The notes under the pieces were generated by a model. It saw only the letters and a list, made by a program, of their open reading frames with translations, searched no databases and was not told the origin of the DNA. From Castanea sativa (taxonomy: Eukaryota; Streptophyta; Magnoliopsida; Fagales; Fagaceae), in NCBI RefSeq assembly GCF_040712315.1, contig NC_134021.1, positions 26,400,001-26,464,000 on the forward strand: a stretch of 64,000 bases of DNA, read 5' to 3'. A program made the position numbers and the translations under genes. This document shows, piece by piece, positions 21,900 to 33,240 of this stretch. The stretch's first letter is position 1. Every line of letters starts with the position of its first letter.

Positions 21900-22892
21900 T
21901 TCGTCTTTTCTTGAATTATCACTTGTGGTTTGAAATGCTCTGGCATTTATATTGTAGAGATTTTAGTCATAGCATTGTAGAGACTGTAGTACATTAAAAA
22001 TGTGAATCCAAAACAAAGCACTTACTGATATTGGAAATTAGTAGTCTCAGAAATTTCCAAATCAATATAAACTCTTGTTCCATTTGTTGTCGATAAGTTA
22101 TACTCGCCTGCAATGCAAGGGATTCATTAAAAAAAAACAACTATCTATATATAAACTTATATCTATGGTACAATAATTAATACACCGATGTATCTATGAC
22201 TTTGTACAATTCATCAGTCAACTTGAAATGCAGTGGCCCTTTCTTTCTTCCAATGTAAACGCACTGCATCTCAAGGTTGGCAAAGCCAATTAAATTGGCC
22301 TTATTAAACACTTTCGTACCATCACAAAAAGGCCATTCATGCATAAAATGTAATGGTCGACGTTGAAATTGAAAAGATGAGCTAGAGAATTGAGATTGTT
22401 AATTTCAGGTTCATTAGTGGACCCTCCTATCACATGTAATTGTTGGACACTTCTTAAGCAAGGAGGTTATAGACAATGCACAGAACACATGAAATTACAG
22501 CTTCAATATTTATAGATTCAATTTATTTACAGAGGGTCCATTGTCTCTTGAAGACTTGAAGTGCTAGCTAGAAGTTAGGTTAGCTACCTCTCATTTTATT
22601 CTAAGATTTGCGTAGGTCATTTATGGCCTACAACAAAGGGCTCATGCAACTGCAGCAGGATTTGAAACCCATTGAATTTAGATCAAAACTTCATACTTAT
22701 AACAGTAGAATAATAACTGTCTCACATAATCTAAACAATGGCTATCAATGTCACATTTTCAATGTCAGCCATCAATATCACAGAGTTTGTGTTGGATATT
22801 TCGTCAGATTTCCCAGCAAATAGAAATGAAAGACAATATGTTTAAAACAGGGCATTCCCATCACAATTAGAAACCTAAAATAAACTTAAAGG
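21900..22892. other. Unassigned DNA between G2 and S1
   Basis: No retrotransposon motif is seen. The minus strand holds two exon-like stretches (see 22026-22381), and the rest shows nothing recognisable. It may be the only host-like sequence in the window, or an unfamiliar element. Confidence 0.5.
22026..22381 (-). pseudogene. Exon-like stretches, possibly RPA70/OB-fold-like
   Basis: Minus strand. One stretch (22381-22177) opens after CTCTAG, is open for about 67 codons and contains HFMHEWPFCDGTKVFNKAN and GRKKGPLHFKLTDELYK. I do not recognise it. The second (22107-22026) follows a pyrimidine-rich AG acceptor (TTGCAG at 22116-22108) and ends at a GTAAGT donor. It encodes EYNLSTTNGTRVYIDLEIS, which resembles a segment common in plant replication-protein-A1-like proteins. 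The phases of the two stretches do not join simply. This may be a gene fragment or a coincidence; RPA-like genes are also carried by plant Helitrons, but no Helitron ends are seen. Confidence 0.3.
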
Positions 22893-23924
22893 TGTTAGGA
22901 CATATGTGATTCACGTGTAAAGAACATATATCGTTCTATTATGTAATTGGCTAATCCTTTGACAAAACGCACTTTACTTATATTTGGATAGATCTAGGAT
23001 GTGTTTAATGTGTCAAAAAACCTTGTTTCAAGATCAATTTTTAAACCATGCAAGTTTGTCCAAGAAACAAGTTGAAGAAGTGCCTGTCATTAAAGCTCGA
23101 CAGCTAGCTTGACAGCTTCATCTATCAAGCTTTAATAAGCTGTTCTAGCCCCGAGGCTCGACAGTTGCTCGACAGCATCTCGACACCTCCAACTGTCGAG
23201 ATTTAAGAAAAACAGTTTTTCAGATCTGTTTTAATTCCAATCTGTGGATATGTCTTTGGGCCTTCTTTTCTCACAACCCTAGACATATAAAAGGATTATT
23301 TTAAGGGCCATCAAAGTAGACACAAGTTGCACAAGCATTGAGAAAAGTCTGTTCAAGCAATTTGTGACTGGAGACAAAGTTTGCCCTAGTTCATCTCTTT
23401 ATGAAGAAGCTACTGTGTATGTGCACCATAGGGTTTTGTAACCAAGCATCTTCTTGTTCTTCATTGTGAGGATGAACTGAAGAACTTTAGAGCCAATATC
23501 TTTCTCAAGTTGGTGATTGAAGTCGCGTACTGGGATCCGCGCAATTGGTTAGTCACGTACTGGGAGCCGTGCATTGAAAATGAGAGATTGTCACTACAGA
23601 ACAAGTTCAATTAGGTATTGGGGTAAAGGTTCAACTGTAGGATGGTATGAGGTACTGGGATTCCTTTACTTGTAACCGCTTGTTTTGATAATAGTGGATT
23701 CTCGGGAATGGTGACCTTAAAATCTCCCGGTGGGGTTTTTGCCTTGGAGGTTTTCCCCATTCGTAAACAAATCACCGTGTCAAATTTATTTTCCGCTGCA
23801 CTTTAGTTTATTGGTGATTTGTTTGTGCTACCACGCGTTTGCATGTTAAATTGGTTAATTAATTGAACTTGTCTAATTAATTAATTAATCCATCACAAGA
23901 GGTCAATACGTTTTTGGCCTATCA
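22893..23924 (+). repeat. S1 5' LTR (Sirevirus type)
   Basis: A 1032-bp LTR from TGTTAGGACATATG to GGCCTATCA, repeated at 31068-32033. It contains several near-palindromic ctcgacag/ctgtcgag motifs (about 23095-23205) and a (TTAA)n-like end. Confidence 0.9.
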
Positions 23925-23926
23925 AG

Positions 23927-23938
23927 TGGTATCAGAGC
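23927..23938 (+). promoter_or_regulatory. S1 primer binding site
   Basis: TGGTATCAGAGC, two bases after the LTR, is complementary to initiator tRNA-Met. Confidence 0.92.
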
Positions 23939-23995
23939 AGGCACACTCTGATTAGGGTATAATCTTTATGTGTGATCCATTGACCCCTGTTTGTC

Positions 23996-25102
23996 ATGGA
24001 TAGAGGACAATCTCTTATTATCCCTCCTTTATTTGATGGGACTAACTATGCATATTGAAAAGTATCCATGAGAGCTTTTTTGCAGTCTTTAAATGAGAAA
24101 GTGTGGCAAGTTGTAGAGATTGGCTGGACCAAGCCAAAGGAAGCGCTAGCCGATTGGGATGAGGCTAAGATCAAGGCGACAAACTTTAACAGCAGGGCAT
24201 TGAATGCGTTATTCAGTGCAGTCACAAATGAGGAATTCAAGAAGATATCCTCCACTGAAACTGTAAAGGAAGTATGGACCATCCTCCAGACAACCTATGA
24301 GGGAACAAAGACTGTCAAGGATTCGAAGCTACAGAGGCTCACTACAAGCTTCGAAGAGATAAAGATGGAGAAGGATGAGTCGTTTGATGAGTTCTATGCT
24401 AAACTCAAGGACATAGTGAACTCTGCCTTTAATCTTGGAGAAACTATCCTAGAACCCAAGATTGTGAGAAAAAAGCTCAGCTCTCTGCCCAAAAAATTCC
24501 ATGTCAAGATCACTGCGATTGAGGAATCAAAGGATATTGATAAAATTCCTTTGACAGAGCTGGTTGGAAATCTACAGACCTATGAGTTGGGTTTGTCTAG
24601 AATCGGAAAGATGAGCAAGAGCAAGAGTATGGCACTAAAGCCCAAGAGTAGTGAGACGGAAGAGTCTTCAGACGATGAAGATTCTAAGATGAAGTCCTAC
24701 ATCACCAGAAAATTCAAGAAGTTTATGAAGAATACCAATGGGAAAGGCTTCAACAAGGACCGTAGGCAATCTAGTTCTTCTCAGTTTAAGGGTCAAGACA
24801 AAGGGAAGAAGGATGCTAAGGATGGCGGTCAGTACACTGTTCCTACAGGACCTAAGTGCTTTGGGTGCCAAGACTTCAGACACATGAAACAGGGGTGCCT
24901 AACATATCTCAAGACAATTGGGAAAAGCAAGGCACTTGCTGTTACGCTAAGCGACATCGAGCCTAAAGATGATTCCGACAATGAGGATGATGGAATCTTG
25001 AATGCCTTCACTACCTCAGTTAATCCTACTGAAGGGATTGTTGAAAATGTGGATGATGAAGAAGAATTGGTGGAATCCAAGTTTGAGAAGATGGATGATT
25101 AA
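23996..25102 (+). pseudogene. S1 gag (one nonsense codon)
   Basis: Translation starts at ATG 23996 (MDRGQSLIIPPLFDGTNYAY). Codon 21 is TGA (24056-24058) where this family has Trp. The frame then runs open to 25102. It shows the Sirevirus/copia gag (UBN2-type) core: LNEKVWQVVEIGWTKP, VWTILQTTYEGT, FDEFYAKLKDIVNSAFNLGE and RKKLSSLPKKFHVKITAIEE. A basic/acidic linker and a CCHC knuckle CFGCQDFRHMKQGC follow, then an acidic C-terminus. Apart from codon 21 it looks well conserved. Gag would form the particle and bind RNA. Confidence 0.9.
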
Positions 25103-25895
25103 GATGTCATTCACACAGCCTATGCTAAGCTATATAAGGTCTAAGAAAAGCACGAGAAGCTGTATAGGTTGACCACCAAGAAGCTTAGTGATGTGGAGCT
25201 TGAACGTGAAGAGCTTTCCACAAAGTTTGATGAAACAAATCAAACTATTGGAGCACTAAAGTTTAAGAATAACTTCTTTGCCAAGAAGACTAAGAAGCTT
25301 AAGGCAGAAATATTCTAAGTCAGAGCTCAGCTGGAAAGGGCCTCAAGCACTAAGCTCGATGAGATGCTCAGTTTTCAGAAATCTGCTTCAAATCGAACAG
25401 GTTTAGGGTATGATTTCTCTTCCTTCAATATTGCTTCTGCTAGTAATACTATGTTTGTTCCTCCTAGTAATAATGTTGAAATTGAGAACACTAATGTTAA
25501 AATCGTTTTAGCTAGTGAGAACATAGACACGAGTAAATCTATCTTAAGAGCACCCCTTAAGCAGGATAAGAAGGAAGTTAAAAACCCTAGGGCTAAGAAG
25601 GCCAACTCTCAAAGGCCTAAACAAAAGAAGCAGCATCTCTGTCATCACTGTGGAGCAGCTGGTCATACTTAACCAAATTACTATAAGTGGTTAGCCACTC
25701 AAAATAGCAATAGTATGCTGGCGTCGGGAAACCATAATCAGTTTTCATCCTCGTTTGCTCCTCTCGGAGATCTTCTCAAAGCCCTCATGTTCCTTTTGAA
25801 CTTGAACGGTATCAATTCTTCCCCTTCACCATCGATTCAAGGGTTTGCAAAAAGGAAAGGTTCTTCCAAGGTGTGGAAAGAAAAGGGTTCCAAGT
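25103..25895 (+). pseudogene. S1 gag-pol junction region with second zinc knuckle
   Basis: This continues after the gag stop with coiled-coil-like LTTKKLSDVELEREELSTKF, which contains Leu heptads, then MLSFQKSASNRTGLGYDF. A second knuckle follows, CHHCGAAGHT, then a stop, and Tyr where the last Cys belongs. Stops also occur near 25141 and 25316. In Sireviruses this stretch leads straight into the protease. Here the frame ends at 25895 and nothing protease-like follows, so pol begins to be missing at this point. Confidence 0.8.
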
Positions 25896-27203
25896 GATTT
25901 AATCACTTTCTCTTGCTTTCCATCTATTTTTGGTTTTGCATTACTTGTGTGTTTTGCTTTAATGTTTTGAGTTAGTCTAGTTTTATGCATTGCGTTGTTT
26001 TGTTTTACATGTTTTTGGTTGTTAGTTTTTCAGTTTTAGTTATTTTGCTTTTGTTTTAAAAATAAAAATTTAAAAAAATTTAAAAATTTAGGAAAATACA
26101 AAAATAGTGTGTGTATGTATACATTGGTTCTTGTGAAACTTAAAATGGCCTTTGAAACAAAGTTTTCTAAACTTTGTATCTTTTGTAGCTTAGATGAGCA
26201 TCTCTATGCACAATTAAGCAAGTGAGCTTTATGGCTCTTTGTTTGTGATGAGTAAGGTTAAGTGATCTCTTGTACTTAACACTCGTATCACTCTTTCTGA
26301 CGGGAAGGACTAGAAAATCCTAAGAAAAAGGCATAAATAATCATCTCACCACTGTTACCCGCCAATCATGATATGACATCTGTATGCTTCGGCATAGAAA
26401 AGCGCAATGTCAATGACATCTGTATGCTTCGGCATAGCAAAAGTGCAATGTCAAAAAGTTTAACATAATTTGGTATTTCTTTTCTCTCCTTTGTATACCC
26501 ATGCATGGTTTGCTTAATAAAAAGAAAATATGCAAAGAAAATAAAAGCAAAAAGAACAAAATGCTTTAAAACATGATTGCAAGCGTGTTTTCTAGGAGAT
26601 GTCGGAGTTATAGGATGTACCTCGAAGGTGATAGTCTCCATCAAATAGTTATGATTGTGTGTGAGTTAAAGTGATTTTCTCATATCTCAAATCGTCATAA
26701 CATTGAGACACTTGTGCAATCTTGCGATATTTTTCACACACAACACGCAATATTCTTTGCTACTTTTGATACATGTGCAAGTACAATGTGATTTGGCCAT
26801 CACAAGGTTTACATGTGTTGATGTATACTCACTAAACTGTCTTAACTTGTTTTTGAAATATAAAATTGGTTAGACTTGTTTAGTGTGTGTGTGAGTTTTT
26901 GGGAGCTAAATGTTTAACTTTTTGTTGATTAAGAGGTTAAAATGTTGGTTGGATCATTGGTTGTGTTGCATGTTTGATTGCATTCATATCTGTCTTTTTC
27001 TCCTCTTTGAAAAACTATTTTTAAGCCATCTCGACACCTCTCGATACCTGGCTTATCTGTCGAGCTCATCAATTGCATCTTATCGCAATCTCAACACCTC
27101 TCGATAGCTTGTGGATCGATCGAGAAATCTCCTGGTCTCTTGATAGCTTCTCGACAGCTGCGTGGATCGATCGAGAAACCTCCTGGTCTCTCGATAGCTT
27201 CTT
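25896..27203 (+). other. S1 non-coding middle, left part
   Basis: This is where pol would be. It is AT-rich and has a 23-bp direct repeat (gacatctgtatgcttcggca core) at 26374 and 26416. From about 27020 there are many short ctcgatag/ctcgacac/gatcgatcgag motifs like those in the S1 LTR. No coding motif was recognised on either strand. Confidence 0.6.
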
Positions 27204-27208
27204 GATAG

Positions 27209-28635
27209 TGAAGGAAAAATTCTGGTTTTGTATCTCATACAAAACCCACAGCGGAAGCAACGAACTAGGATCTATTTCATTCATGATTGATAACGTGCAC
27301 CATGTAAATTTCAGAATTTAAGAACAAGATAGCGTACCTTGGTGTGGAGAAATTCAAAACAAAGATTAGAAGCACTTGGGAACACTTTTAATCTTCACTC
27401 CAATTCCACTTTACGCCCAAGATGTGTGGTCTCTCAATCAGTTTTTCAAAGGGAGAATGAAAGTGTGTCTCACACTCTCTCACACACCGTTTCTTTTTCT
27501 TTTCTAATCTCTTCAAATAAAAATTATGTATGTTACTCCCCTTATAACTAACTGATTATCTAATTGGGCTGGCCTATTGGGCCTTTCCAATTGGGCTTTA
27601 GTGTGTGGCTTGGAGTGGGACCAAAAGGGACCAATAAGACACTAGCTCCAATGGGCCTTGGGCTTTTCCGTCAACTCTTGACAAGTCCAAAGTTGCCATT
27701 AATTATATTTAATACCACTATATAAATATAATTGCACTCTAGGCCTTATTAATAAATTATTTCCCAAGACTTTATTGTACATGTAACCCCTTCATAAAAT
27801 ATTCGTAGTAACACAAAGTCATAAATATAGACTGCCACTTTGTAAATTACTATATCTTATCCTTGAGTACCCGGTTTAATTCTTTAAAGTTATTCATTAT
27901 ATATTTATGAAATCCAATTTCATAAATATATATACTTTAGTAATTTCTTACTAAAGTGGTTAGGCCTAACTCTCTGAATAACTGAAACCATTAAACTTAT
28001 CTCAAGGAAATATTTTATATCTCCATCAAGAGACTATGAATTCCATCTTGAGAATATATGTTCCATCAACACTAAATGTGGCTGCCCAACATACTGAGGT
28101 TTTGACCGTCACTTCAGGTCTCACTCCTGATATATCAAAGCAACCTACACTTCATGATTAGGTCCATTATTCTCTCAGGATTAAGAGTTCATGCAAATAG
28201 AAGTCGTGAGATTTATTATTCATTTGACAGTCGTTAGAAGAATAATAAATCTCACAGCGGTCCAGTTCAATATGTTTTAACTCTTAAAACATATCAACAT
28301 ATCAACTAGAAGTTTCCACTTCCATGATCAAGACAAATCATCTTAGTTGACACGTTATAGTCTTCGCAGATGAAATGCCCAATTTCATCACCGACTACGA
28401 ACTGCAAATTCTTAGTTTACAAAGAACTTGTGATTTATATCTTCTGTGACTTTTCACATAAATCACATACAATGCATCTCATGGACTATATGATAATGTC
28501 CCATATTTCATGTTACCATTATTTTAGATAATAATAAAATAATTTTATCAATCACAATATTAAGTCATACATCATGTCATACATAATGTCATACATAACA
28601 TCATACAATAGGATTTAAGGGCACTAATCCTAACA
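27209..28635 (-). repeat. Solo copia LTR family A, copy A5, with GATAG duplication
   Basis: A full-length A LTR of 1427 bp (TGAAGG to CCTAACA), flanked by GATAG at 27204-27208 and 28636-28640. No internal region is present. It inserted as a complete element and then lost its interior by LTR-LTR recombination. Host sequence resumes in the same ctcgatag-rich stretch of S1. Confidence 0.95.
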
Positions 28636-28640
28636 GATAG

Positions 28641-29349
28641 CTAGTGGATCGATCGAGCTTCTTTTTCGTGTCTGATGTTTTGTCCCTCGACAGCTCCTCG
28701 ATAGCTGCATCTGTCGATGCCTGTGTTCTCGACACCTACCTCGACACCTGTCTCGATACCTCTCGACACCTCTATCTGTCGAGATTTGCTGAGGTTCTAT
28801 ATAAAGGTTCTCACGCGATTTGGACTTCATTCTCTCAATCTCTCTCGATCTGTCCGCGCCTATTCATCTCCCAAACACTCTTTTCTCTCTCAAAACCTTC
28901 AACCCACGTGATTTTTGGCCTCTCTTGCTTCAAATCACTTGGTATGATCTCTCTTTCTCTCTTTCCTCATGATTTTTCATGCATTCATACCTAGGTTTTG
29001 TTTTTTTTTTTTTTTTTTGAAAAATTTTGGGGTTTTTCAAAATTGTTGAATTTTGTGAAATTTTTGGGATGGGTTTTTACCAAACTGAATTTCAAATCTC
29101 ATACTTTGCATTACATGAGCATCATAATTGTATTATCATGCATTTAGATGTGTGCAATTTGAATGTGTGCTGGTAGGATTGGATTGGGCTGAGCCCATGA
29201 TGTCTTTTTAATTGCTTGTCACATGGTCATGCATTTTTCATGCATACGTTCTTTCCTTTCAATTTACTTATTGTATTTGAAATGTGTTGGGAATTTTCTG
29301 TGTGTTTCTTTCTTCCCCCTCTCTCTCTCTAGTTTACGTTAATGTGTCA
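28641..29349 (+). other. S1 non-coding middle, right part
   Basis: This continues the tcgaca/tcgata-rich stretch (to about 28790). A pyrimidine-rich stretch, a T-run at 28998-29018 and a CT-rich segment just before the ORF at 29350 follow. The CT-rich part could be a 5' UTR or intron end. No conserved coding region is seen. Confidence 0.5.
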
Positions 29350-30511
29350 ATGGCACCAAAACGTAAGTCTGCTTCGTCCCAAAACCCTCTGCGTTTTAGG
29401 GCCTCTTCGTCCTTTGATCCTACTCCTTTTTTTGTTCGATTCCATGATGAGAAAGCCCAAAAAGACTTCTCGGAGAACTTCTCCAACCAAGGTGTTCATT
29501 CGGAACGCCAAGTTATTTTGTCAGATTTCGTCAACACTGACCTTCCCAATGTCACTCACAAACGAGAATGGGAGGCACTGTGTGATGTCCCGATCACATG
29601 TCCTTCCGTGCTAATCCAAGAGTTCTACTCCAACATGCATGGAACTGATACTTCAGTACCTCTCTTTCATACTCGTGTTCGAGGTACGTGCATAGTAGTC
29701 ACACTGGAGTTGGTATCTGATATGCTTCGTGTTCTGAGGGTTGCGCATCCTAACTACCCCAGTTGTGAGCGTCTACGGACTGTGTCCAAAGACAAGATGA
29801 TCTCTGCTTTTTGTGACACTCAGCTGATTGGGGTGAGCATCAGTCTACATCATGTTGACCTTTTGCTAAAGGTCCTAGATTCTTGAACATGGTGATGACT
29901 TTTGTGTTGTATCCTCTCTCTCACTACAACTCCATTACAGAGTCTCGTTCTCGTTTTCTGTTGTCCCTTCTTGAGGATCTTTCTATAGATTTTCCTTCAC
30001 ATTTCATTATTTCTATCATAGATGTGTATAAGGATATGGCTACCCGTGATAAGCTCATCTTTCCTTTTGCTATCACACGGATCTTTTGCCATTTTTCTGT
30101 TCCTTTTCCCTCTTTCGACCACTTCTCTGTTATGTGTGCCATTGACTACGCTACCGTTAAATGGAGCGAGGCACAGTTTCGTTCGAGGCGGTCTGGTTCG
30201 GCAGCTCCTCCCACTCCTTCGGCTCCTTCTACCTCGCTCCCTCTTCTTCAGCGGGAGGTGTGACTTTGGATGCGAGCATGGCACAGCTTTAGTGCATGGA
30301 TGCTCGCCTTGATACACTTTCTACGGAGTTGTATCAGGTGAACACCCGTGTTGGCCGTACTGCTAGACAGCAGACTTGCCTTGGTGATTTTGTGGAGTCT
30401 CCCTCTCCTCCTTCCAAGGCATCCGAGACACCTGATGATGTTTCCGGCGATGATGTTGATGATGTTGATGGAGATGCTAGCTCTTCTAGTTCTGATGAGA
30501 TGTCTACTTGA
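29350..30511 (+). pseudogene. S1 third ORF, plant transposon-protein-like (Transposase_32 type)
   Basis: It starts MAPKRKSASSQNPLRF at 29350. It resembles the retrotransposon-borne 'putative plant transposon protein' family (PF20167-like): FVRFHDEKAQKDFSENF, REWEALCDVP, VLIQEFYSNMHG and VRGTCIVVTLELVSDMLRV. A frameshift near 29880 moves it to MTFVLYPLSHYNSITESRS, KLIFPFAITRIFCHF and WSEAQFRSRRSG. A second near 30260 leads to MDARLDTLSTELYQVNTRVG (coiled) and an acidic Asp/Ser-rich tail. Sireviruses carry an extra ORF at this place. Biochemical function is unknown; 'transposase' is a family label only. An upstream in-frame extension to 29284 looks like leader. Confidence 0.75.
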
Positions 30512-30578
30512 CACTCTTACCCTTTGTCACTCATGACAAAAAAGGAGAGTAGTTTTGGATATGAGAGTAGTCTTTCTT

Positions 30579-31067
30579 AGGGGGAGAGTTAGGATATAGG
30601 AGATTTTTGTTAGGGGGAGAGTTTGTTTGTTTTTGAGGGATGTAGTGAGGATTACATGTGTCTTTTCTTTTCTTTCTTGTTGAAGATACATTGTTCTTGT
30701 ACCTAGGTCTTGTGACCATTTTTACATACATGATGCTTATCTTAGATATATATGTGATGATGTATGTTTTATTTCACCTATCCTTACATGTGTTGTTTCT
30801 TTTCTTTCTTTATACACATAATTCTTATGTGTTTTATTTCTGCTTCACACAAAGATGCCTTGATGTGTTTTGTTTAAAGTGTTTCAGAAATACAGGTTGT
30901 CAAAGTCTACTTGCCATAAACTCTCTTCTTGAAAAGTTTTTCAAGAGTTTGTGTTAGGATAGATTTTATTATATTCAAGAAGTGAGCATGAGTGGAGTGC
31001 TTTATGACTTCTCTCATATGTTCATTTGTTTGTTGTGATTTTGTCACGGATTGCCAAAGGGGGAGAT
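30579..31067 (+). promoter_or_regulatory. Multiple polypurine tracts of S1
   Basis: AGGGGGAGAGTT occurs at 30579-30590 and again at 30612-30623. AAAGGGGGAGAT at 31056-31067 directly precedes the 3' LTR. Several PPT copies upstream of the 3' LTR are a known Sirevirus feature. The 430 bases between the second and third show no gene. Confidence 0.85.
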
Positions 31068-32033
31068 TGTTAGGACATATGTTGTTCACTTGTAAAGAAC
31101 ATATGTCGTTCTTTTATGTAATTGGCTAATCCTTTGATAAAACGCACTTTACTTGTATTTGGATAGATCTAGGATGTGTTTAATGCGTCAAGAAACCTTG
31201 TTTCAAGATCAAGTGTTAATGCCATGCAAGTCTGTCCAAGAAACAAGTTGAAGAAGTGCCTGTCATTAAAGCTCGACAACTGGCCGACAGGTTCATCTAT
31301 CGAGCTTTAATAAGCTGTTCCAGCCCCGAGGCTCGACACCTGCTCTACAGCATCTCAACACCTCTAGCTGTCGAGATTTAAGAAAAACTGTTTTTCAGAT
31401 CTGTTTTGATTCCAATCCGTGGATATGTCTTTGGGCCTTCTTTTCTCACAACCCTAGACATATAAAAGGATTATTTTAAGGGCGATAAAAGTAGACACAA
31501 GTTGCACAAGCATTGAGCAAAGTCTGTTCAAGCAATTTGTGACCAGAGACAAAGTTTGCCCTAGTTCATCTCTTTGTGAAGAAGCTGTTGTGTATGTGCA
31601 CCCTATGGTTTTGTAACCAAGCATCTTCTTATTCTTCATTGTGAGGATGAACTGAAGAACTTTGCAGCCAACATCTTTCTCAAGTTGGTGATTGAAGTCG
31701 CGTACGGGGATCCACGCAATTGGTTATCCATGTACTAGGAGTCGTGCATTGAAAATAAGAGATTGTCACTACAGAACAAGTTCAATTGGGTATTGGGGTT
31801 AGGATTCAACTGTAGGTTGGTATAAGGTACTGAGATTCCTTTACTTGTAACCGCTTGTTTTGATAATAGTGGATTATCGGGAGTGGTGACCTTAAAATTA
31901 ACCGGTGAGGTTTTTGACTTGGAGGTTTTTCCCATTTGTAAACAAATCACCGTGTCAAATTTATTTTCCACTGCACTTTAGTTTATTGGTGATTTGTTTG
32001 TGCTATCACGCGTTTGCATGTTAAATTGGTTAA
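31068..32033 (+). repeat. S1 3' LTR, truncated
   Basis: This matches the 5' LTR from TGTTAGGACATATG to gttaaattggttaat. The last ~65 bases are missing, replaced by A LTR sequence. Small differences and short gaps separate the two LTRs. Confidence 0.9.
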
Positions 32034-33240
32034 TGTAAACTCAGAGTTCTAGTTCTTAGTTGGTGATGAAATTGGGCATTTCATCTGCGAAGACTATAAC
32101 ATATCAACTAAGATGATTTGTCTTGATCATGAAAATGAAGATTTCTAGTTGGTATGTTAATATGTTTTAAGAGTTAAAACATATTGAACTGGACTGCTAT
32201 GAAATTTATTATTCTCCTAACGACTGTCAAATGAATAATAAACTCACGACTTATATTTACATGAACTCTTAATCCTGAGAGGATAATGGACCTGATCATG
32301 AAGTGTAGGTTGCTTTGATATATCAGGAATGAGATCTAAAGTAACGGTCAAAACCTCAGTATGTTGGGCAACCACATTTAGTGTTGATGGAACATATATT
32401 CTCAAGATAAAATTCATAGTCTCTTAACGGAGATACAAAATATTCCCTTGAGATAAGTTTAATGAGTTTGTTATTCAGAGAGTTAGGCCTAACCACTTTG
32501 GTAAGAAGTTACTAAAGAATATATTTATGGAATTGGATTTCATAAATATATGATGAATAACTTTAAAGGGTTAAACCAGGTACTCAAGGAATTAAGATGT
32601 AGTAATCTACAAAGTGGCAGCCTACTTTCATGACTTTGTATTACTACGAATATTTTATGAAAGGGTTGCATGTACAATAAAGTCTTGGGATATAATTTAT
32701 AAATAAGGCCTAGAGTGCAACTATATTTATATAGTGGTATTAAACATAGTTAATGGTAACTTTGGACTTGTCAAGAGTTGACAGAGAAGCCCAAGGCCCA
32801 TTGAAACTAGTGTCTTGTTGGTCCCTTTTGGTCCCACTCCAAGTCACACACTTAAGCCCAATTGGAAAGGCCTAATAGGCTAGCCCAATTAGATAATCAG
32901 TTAGATACAAAGGGAGAAATATACAAAAAATTTTGTAAGGAATCGTAGAGAACACTATTGTGAAGTGGTGTAAGAAGTGTTCGACACTTTGACATTCTCC
33001 CTTTGAAAACTGATTGAGAGACCACACATCTTGGGCGTTAGTGGAATTGGAGTGAAGATTAGAAGTGTTCCCAAGTGCTTCTGATCTTCGGTTTTGAAAT
33101 TCACCGCTCCAAGGTACACTCTCTTGTTTTCAAATTCTGAAACTTATATAGTACATGTTAACTTTTATGAATGAAGTAGATCCGTTATTTTTCCGTTGCG
33201 TAAGTTTTGTATGCAATACAAACATGTCATTTTCATCACA
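32034..33240 (+). repeat. Copia LTR family A, copy A6, truncated
   Basis: A plus-orientation A LTR lacking its first ~200 bases, starting at gtaaactcagagttc. It ends at CATCACA rather than the usual CTTCA/CTACA. No target duplication can exist because the left end is gone. It is more diverged than the solo copies. Confidence 0.88.

Larger units (their letters stand above)
22893..32033 (+). mobile_element. Sirevirus-type copia element S1 lacking pol
   Basis: A plus-strand copia element with 5' LTR, tRNA-Met PBS 23927-23938, gag 23996-25102, a second coiled and zinc-finger region to 25895, a non-coding middle, a third ORF 29350-30511, repeated polypurine tracts and a 3' LTR from 31068. Gag type, TGTTAGGACATATG termini, an extra ORF after the pol position and several PPT copies are features known from Sireviruses. 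Protease, integrase, RT and RNase H are absent. A solo A LTR (27209-28635) is inserted, and the 3' LTR is cut by LTR A6. Confidence 0.82.
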
